DNA from: Pseudomonadota bacterium
Lineage (GTDB): Bacteria; Desulfobacterota; Desulfobulbia; Desulfobulbales; SURF-16
Length of the DNA: 8,267 bases
Direction of reading: 5' to 3'
NCBI GenBank assembly: GCA_030597865.1
Contig: JAUVQZ010000129.1
Span: 1-8,267, forward strand
The translations under genes were made by a program, and so were the position numbers. Positions 5,089-8,267 of the stretch are shown piece by piece. Within the stretch, counting starts at the first letter, position 1. Each line of letters opens with the position of its first letter. Under the pieces are notes generated by a model. It did not search any database. It saw only the letters and a list, made by a program, of their open reading frames with translations, and had not been told where the DNA came from.

Positions 5089-5153
5089 AGCTGCACCAAT
5101 TTAAGGCAGTTTCAGCACCACCTACCATTAAAAATCTTCAAGAGCTTATATCT

Positions 5154-6485
5154 ATGATATGGCAGTCCGTTAAAGAAAAACTTTCAAGTAAAATACCTAA
5201 AAATGCCTATTCCCTGTGGATATCGCCCTTAAACGGTCAAGAAGTTGAAGACGGAAACCTTGTCCTGACAGGGCCGGACAGTTTTTTTTGCAATTGGGTG
5301 AGCGATAAATACCTTGCTGATATTCAGAGTTGCCTGAAGGAGCTGGGCCGGGGAGATGTTGCAGTCTCCTTTGCGGAGTCTGCTCCATCGTTGGCCCCTG
5401 AGCCCGTTAGTAAACCCCGGCAGATGCGTCTGCCCACCATGCCGGTGGTCAGACAATTCACCAAGGCCCTTAATCCACGCTATACCTTTGACGAGTTCAT
5501 GGTGGGCAATTGTAATATGTTGGCCCATTCCGCCTGTGATGCCATTGCCAACGATAGGGATGAGGTTGGCAAGGCCGTCTATATTAATGGCGGTACTGGC
5601 ATGGGCAAGAGTCATTTGACCCATGCGGTGGCCCATCATATTGTTAATCACGCCCCCTCAACCCGCCTTCACTATCTGACCGCCCAGCAGTTAACCGCAG
5701 AAATGGTCAAAGGAATTAAGACCAATACCATGGTCAATTTCAAAGATAAGTATCAGAAGGATTGTGATGTGTTGCTCATCGAGGACGTCCACACCCTGTC
5801 TGGGCGGACCAAGACGCAAACCGAGCTTGCCGAGACCCTGGATGTCTTGATGGAGTGCGGCAAGCGGGTGATGTTTACCAGCTCAAAATCACCCCGGGAG
5901 ATTGATAATCTTGATGAGGGCCTGCGTTCCCGCTTGTCCTACGGCCTGATCACGACCATCAACCCCCCTGGCTTTAATACCCGCCAGAAGATCATCCAGC
6001 GCAAGGCAGCCCATTTCGATCTGGTCTTGCATGACAACCTGGTCGGCTATCTGGCGGAAAACGTCAAGGGTGATATCCGCCAGCTGGAAAGTGTCATTGT
6101 TGGCATCAAGGCCCAGGCCGCCCTGCTTGGGGTCAATCCTGATTTTGACATGGTCAAGGAGACCCTGTGCAACATCATGGGTCAGCAGGGCCAGATTTCC
6201 GCAGAGATGATCCGTGATTTCATTGCCGGCCAGTATAATCTCACCATTAACGAGCTCCAGTCCAAGTCCAGAAAGCGTCTTGTCACCTTTCCGCGCCAGG
6301 TCTGTATGTATCTGGCCCGCAAGCACACTGAGCTGCCCCTGGCCGATATTGGCCGGGCCTTAAACCGTGACCACTCCACCGTGGTCCATGCCGTGCGCAC
6401 CATTACCACCAAGATTGCCCGCGACGGCTCCACCCGCGGCCAGATTGAGCTGCTTTCCGATAAGCTGGAGAAGAAGTTTTTATAA
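5154..6485 (+). CDS. dnaA: Chromosomal replication initiator protein DnaA
   Basis: This 443-residue cytoplasmic AAA+ ATPase binds DnaA boxes and melts the origin to start replication. Domain I is recognisable at the start (MIWQSVKEKLSSKIPKNAYS, then LWISPL). A short linker (about 74-105) leads to the ATPase. Walker A is GGTGMGKSH (146-154), Walker B is DVLLIEDVH (205-213), and the RSRLSYGL segment carries the conserved arginine R260. Domain IV (about 345-443) has the basic KSRKR loop (371-375), QVCMYLARKHTELPLADIGRALN, and the DNA-contact signature RDHSTVVHA (405-413). Deviations from the usual form are serine for threonine in Walker A, ED for DD in Walker B, and LN where FGGRDH proteins have GG. 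All key functional residues are otherwise kept. The ATG at 5154 gives a normal N-terminus, with only a weak AAGAG ribosome site. The gene is not followed by dnaN, and a perfect terminator stands 52 bases after its stop. A second DnaA paralogue elsewhere cannot be excluded. Confidence 0.93.
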   Translation: MIWQSVKEKLSSKIPKNAYSLWISPLNGQEVEDGNLVLTGPDSFFCNWVSDKYLADIQSCLKELGRGDVAVSFAESAPSLAPEPVSKPRQMRLPTMPVVRQFTKALNPRYTFDEFMVGNCNMLAHSACDAIANDRDEVGKAVYINGGTGMGKSHLTHAVAHHIVNHAPSTRLHYLTAQQLTAEMVKGIKTNTMVNFKDKYQKDCDVLLIEDVHTLSGRTKTQTELAETLDVLMECGKRVMFTSSKSPREIDNLDEGLRSRLSYGLITTINPPGFNTRQKIIQRKAAHFDLVLHDNLVGYLAENVKGDIRQLESVIVGIKAQAALLGVNPDFDMVKETLCNIMGQQGQISAEMIRDFIAGQYNLTINELQSKSRKRLVTFPRQVCMYLARKHTELPLADIGRALNRDHSTVVHAVRTITTKIARDGSTRGQIELLSDKLEKKFL

Positions 6486-6490
6486 TTTTT

Positions 6491-6527
6491 AGAGCAATAT
6501 TTCAGTGAGAAAGGAGTGTCTTGCTCT
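6491..6527 (+). other. Inverted repeat AGAGCAA/TTGCTCT after dnaA
   Basis: Seven-base perfect arms at 6491-6497 and 6521-6527 enclose 23 bases that include AAAGGAG. It lies between the dnaA stop and the terminator. It may fold in the 3' end of the dnaA mRNA. No T-tract follows, and its role is unknown. Confidence 0.35.
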
Positions 6528-6536
6528 ATTTAGGGG

Positions 6537-6571
6537 AAGGGTTGCCGCAGATGCGGCAACCCTTTTTTTTT
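6537..6571 (+). terminator. Strong rho-independent terminator of dnaA
   Basis: AAGGGTTGCCGCA (6537-6549) and TGCGGCAACCCTT (6552-6564) are perfectly complementary, leaving only GA between them (in practice an AGAT loop on a 12-pair stem). Nine Ts run from 6563 to 6571. It is the clearest + strand terminator in the window and ends the dnaA transcript. Confidence 0.92.
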
Positions 6572-6608
6572 GGTTCTTTGTCAATGTGTGGGAATGACTT
6601 TGTTTTTG

Positions 6609-6743
6609 CCACGGAAACCACGGAAGAAAGGCCTGGGAGAGGGAGGATGTCAGCCTTCAAAGTCGCGGCTAACCATCTTTGCAAACACAAAGACACAGAG
6701 ACACAGAGGGATTGCAAAAAAAGCCTTTGTGGCTTTGTGTTTT
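6609..6743. repeat. CACGGAA / CACAAAGACACAGAG interspersed-repeat-like element
   Basis: CCACGGAAA and CCACGGAAG stand in tandem (6609-6626). Then AAACACAAAGACACAGAG (6683-6700) pairs with CTTTGTGGCTTTGTGTTT (6725-6742) at 16 of 18 positions. Between the arms ACACAGAG is repeated once more. The wording matches a low-complexity repeat style I have seen in many Deltaproteobacteria and other environmental genomes, but I cannot search for copies. It lies between two terminators facing each other, a typical safe landing place for such elements. No credible ORF fits here. The remainder of the 6486-6830 spacer holds only the two terminators and the AGAGCAA inverted repeat. Confidence 0.6.
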
Positions 6744-6783
6744 AACTTCACAAAGAGTCTTCCCGGACTTCGATGATGAACCC

Positions 6784-6823
6784 AAAAAAAAAAGGGCCTA
6801 GAGAAAATATTCTCTAGGCCCTT
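6784..6823 (-). terminator. Strong rho-independent terminator of the tRNA-Val/tRNA-Asp unit
   Basis: AAGGGCCTAGAGAA (6792-6805) and TTCTCTAGGCCCTT (6810-6823) form a perfect 14-pair stem with an AATA loop. On the minus strand it is followed by a run of ten Ts (A-run 6784-6793 on the + strand). It begins 7 bases after the tRNA-Asp CCA end, so it terminates minus-strand transcription of the two tRNAs. Confidence 0.93.
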
Positions 6824-6830
6824 AACTTAA

Positions 6831-6907
6831 TGGCGGGAGCGACCGGGATCGAACCGGCGACATCTTGCGTGACAGGCAAGCACTCTAACCAACTGAGCTA
6901 CGCCCCC
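6831..6907 (-). tRNA. tRNA-Asp (anticodon GUC)
   Basis: The 77-base minus-strand gene folds as a complete cloverleaf. The acceptor stem pairs GGGGGCG with CGCTCCC (one G-U pair), with discriminator G and an encoded CCA at 6831-6833. The D-arm reads GCTCAGTTGGTTAGAGT. The anticodon loop is CTGTCAC within CTTGC/GCAAG, so the anticodon is GTC. The T-loop is GGTTCGATCC. It decodes aspartate codons. It lies 64 bases downstream of tRNA-Val with no promoter or terminator seen between them, so the two are probably processed from one transcript. Confidence 0.98.
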
Positions 6908-6971
6908 AAAAAGCATTTATATGGTACACGTTTTGAGCCCTAAAAACTCGGCTGCAAACACCTGATATTAC

Positions 6972-7047
6972 TGGTGGGCGGTACAGGGATCGAACCTGTG
7001 ACCCTCGGCTTGTAAGGCCGATGCTCTCCCAGCTGAGCTAACCGCCC
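6972..7047 (-). tRNA. tRNA-Val (anticodon UAC)
   Basis: The 76-base minus-strand gene has acceptor stem GGGCGGT paired with ACCGCCC, discriminator A and an encoded CCA (6972-6974). The anticodon loop CTTACAA sits between TCGGC and GCCGA and gives anticodon TAC. The T-loop is GGTTCGATCC. It reads valine codons, chiefly GUA and GUG. It is the first gene of a two-tRNA unit and begins about 17 bases after the predicted transcription start of its own promoter. The Val-Asp pairing is a common bacterial arrangement. Confidence 0.98.
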
Positions 7048-7070
7048 CTCCGTCAATCATTGTGGACATC

Positions 7071-7099
7071 TATTTACCAAGAAGGCCTTGAGCCGTCAA
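7071..7099 (-). promoter_or_regulatory. Near-consensus sigma-70 promoter for the tRNA pair
   Basis: On the minus strand TTGACG (7099-7094) and TAAATA (7076-7071) are separated by exactly 17 bases, each a five-of-six match to consensus or close to it. Transcription would start near 7064, about 17 bases before tRNA-Val. The -35 begins only 11 bases after the lon stop codon. No terminator separates lon from the tRNAs, so some read-through from lon is also possible. Confidence 0.75.
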
Positions 7100-7109
7100 G
7101 CAAAAAAGA

Positions 7110-8267
7110 TCAATGCGAAGCATTATGTGAAGACACTGTAATGTCACCATAGACAGAAGATGGCGAAACATCTTTAAATAATGTTTCTCCTTCTTTCAAT
7201 AGAAGCGATTTTTCCAGTACTTCGTCAACATTTTCAAGACAGTGAATCGTCAGACTCTTGCGAATCGTAGCAGGAACGTCTGCAAGATTTTTTTCATTTT
7301 CTTTTGGGATGAGTACAGTTTTAATGTTCCCTCTCTTTGCTGCCAGTAACTTTTCTGTCAGGCCGCCAATGGGAAGCACTCTGCCACGCAACGTAATTTC
7401 CCCGGTCATTGCAATTTTATGGTTTACAGGAAGCTTGAGAATGGCCGAGACCAGAGCTGTGGCCATAGTGATCCCTGCAGATGGCCCATCCTTTGGAATG
7501 GCTCCCTCGGGCACATGCACATGGATATCGAGCTTCTGATAGAAATCAGGTGCCAGGCCCAAACGCATGGCTCGTGAACGCACATAACTTAAAGCAGCCT
7601 GTGCTGACTCCTGCATAACATCACCAAGCTTTCCGGTAACAATCATTTTACCGGTACCGGGCATGAGGGTTGCTTCAATCTGCAACAGCTCACCACCAAC
7701 GGAGGTCCATGCAAGACCGGTAACTAATCCGACTTCAGCACGTTCTTCGGCAAGTCCGAAACGAAACTTGGGTGTCCCAAGATATTTATTCACACCCTGG
7801 GCGGTAATTTTATATTTTTTGGCCTTTGTTTTCTTTTTCAAACGATCCCGTGCGATCTTTCTCAAAACAGAAGCAATCGTTCTCTCAAAATTCCGAACTC
7901 CCGCTTCCCTGGTATACCGCCGAATGATCTCAAGGGTTCCACCGCCGGTGAACGAGACATCATCAGGTTTAAAGCCATTCAGTTTCAACTGTTTAGGGAT
8001 AAGATAGCCTTCTGCTATTTTCTGTTTTTCTTCTTCCGTATAACCATTTAAGCGAATAATCTCCATCCTGTCCTGCAACGGCAAGGGGATACCTTCAAGG
8101 TTATTTGCTGTGGTTATAAAAAATATCTCTGAGAGATCATAATCAAGATCAAGGTAATGATCATTGAAACTATTGTTTTGTTCCGGGTCAAGAACCTCAA
8201 GGAGCGCTGAAGAAGGATCACCACGGAAATCAGTGGACATCTTATCTACTTCATCAAGACAAAAAAC
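7110..8267 (-). CDS. lon: ATP-dependent protease Lon, C-terminal part (cut by window edge)
   Basis: The frame is open to the window edge, giving 385 residues of Lon, a cytoplasmic hexameric AAA+ serine protease that degrades misfolded and regulatory proteins. The visible part starts in Walker B (VFCLDEVDKM), continues through the sensor and arginine region (DPEQNNSFNDHYLDLDYDLS, then FFITTANNLEGIPLPLQDRM) and the helical GVRNFERTI segment, and ends with the protease domain. The catalytic serine is in PKDGPSAG (codon at 7479-7481). The lysine partner is in GGLTEKLLAAKRG (codon at 7350-7352), with T where many Lons have K or R. After ENVDEVLEKSLL a tail of about 30 residues rich in S and D closes the protein. 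An ATG inside the gene at 8240 is not the start. The gene is more AT-rich than its neighbours. Walker A and the N-terminal domain lie outside the window. Confidence 0.97.
   Translation of the reverse strand, partial: VFCLDEVDKMSTDFRGDPSSALLEVLDPEQNNSFNDHYLDLDYDLSEIFFITTANNLEGIPLPLQDRMEIIRLNGYTEEEKQKIAEGYLIPKQLKLNGFKPDDVSFTGGGTLEIIRRYTREAGVRNFERTIASVLRKIARDRLKKKTKAKKYKITAQGVNKYLGTPKFRFGLAEERAEVGLVTGLAWTSVGGELLQIEATLMPGTGKMIVTGKLGDVMQESAQAALSYVRSRAMRLGLAPDFYQKLDIHVHVPEGAIPKDGPSAGITMATALVSAILKLPVNHKIAMTGEITLRGRVLPIGGLTEKLLAAKRGNIKTVLIPKENEKNLADVPATIRKSLTIHCLENVDEVLEKSLLLKEGETLFKDVSPSSVYGDITVSSHNASH

Larger units (their letters stand above)
4597..5153. other. Long lysR-dnaA intergenic region, possible origin-like or regulatory spacer
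   Basis: No convincing gene lies in these 557 bases. From left to right they hold the lysR 5' region, an AT-rich perfect inverted repeat (4681-4718), a hairpin (4729-4744), and two CCATGG sites (4742-4747, 4780-4785). Next come an AT-rich then G-rich stretch with GTGGGGGG twice (4830-4837, 4880-4887), a terminator-like structure (4907-4931), one near-consensus DnaA box (5012-5020) and a likely dnaA promoter (5059-5088). An AT-rich repeat and a DnaA box beside dnaA fit a replication origin. Against it, only one good DnaA box is visible and dnaN, gyrB or rpmH are absent from the window. A regulatory region for dnaA is the safer reading. Confidence 0.4.

Noticed and set aside
6521..6745. 74-codon ORF starting at TTG after dnaA
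   Set aside because: It runs straight through a perfect terminator and the CACAAAG repeat, with low-complexity protein sequence.
6831..6907. Integrative-element attachment site at the tRNA-Asp 3' end
   Set aside because: No integrase and no repeated copy of the tRNA 3' end are present in the window; the tRNA is followed directly by its own terminator.

Overview
The window looks like a chromosomal segment of a Gram-negative bacterium, most likely a Desulfobacterota/Deltaproteobacteria member in or near the Desulfobulbales. This is inferred from protein texture (DnaA, Lon, a FecCD-type transporter and a LysR protein of the CysL/YeiE/selenium-associated kind) and from the gene order, without any database search. 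Genes on the left half are GC-rich (one sampled line of the permease is 40/60 G+C), while the lon gene at the right end is clearly more AT-rich (two sampled lines are 23/60 and 17/60 G+C).

Left region (1-2883, + strand): an ABC importer operon of the iron-siderophore/heme/cobalamin family, in the order permease (FecCD/BtuC type), ATPase (FecE/BtuD type), periplasmic binding protein (FecB/BtuF type). The genes overlap or nearly abut, so one mRNA is likely. Just upstream are the possible tail of another gene and a possible 24-codon ORF whose stop overlaps the permease start (ATGA). The permease itself has no visible Shine-Dalgarno. The substrate cannot be read from the sequence.

Middle-left (2884-3708): a 274-base spacer holds three copies of a strong palindrome built on TACCCC-TCAA-GGGGGTA, two of them forming a 30-bp imperfect inverted repeat. 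It is followed by a small single-pass membrane protein of unknown function and a probable terminator. A LysR-type regulator (minus strand) then runs towards this gene.

Middle (4597-5153): a 557-base spacer between the divergent lysR and dnaA genes. It contains an AT-rich perfect inverted repeat, small hairpins, G-rich stretches, an orphan terminator-like structure, one near-consensus DnaA box and a plausible sigma-70 promoter for dnaA. It could be part of a replication origin, but a cluster of DnaA boxes is not visible and dnaN is not downstream.

Right region (5154-8267): dnaA on the + strand ends in a very strong terminator. Next comes a non-coding stretch with a CACAAAGACACAGAG-type interspersed repeat, then a strong minus-strand terminator. 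On the minus strand, reading inward from the right edge, are the C-terminal part of lon, a near-consensus promoter, tRNA-Val(UAC), tRNA-Asp(GUC) and that terminator. No CRISPR array, transposase or phage gene is seen. The most interesting unexplained material is the palindrome cluster at 2907-3113, the lysR-dnaA spacer, and the leader ORF coupled to the transporter.
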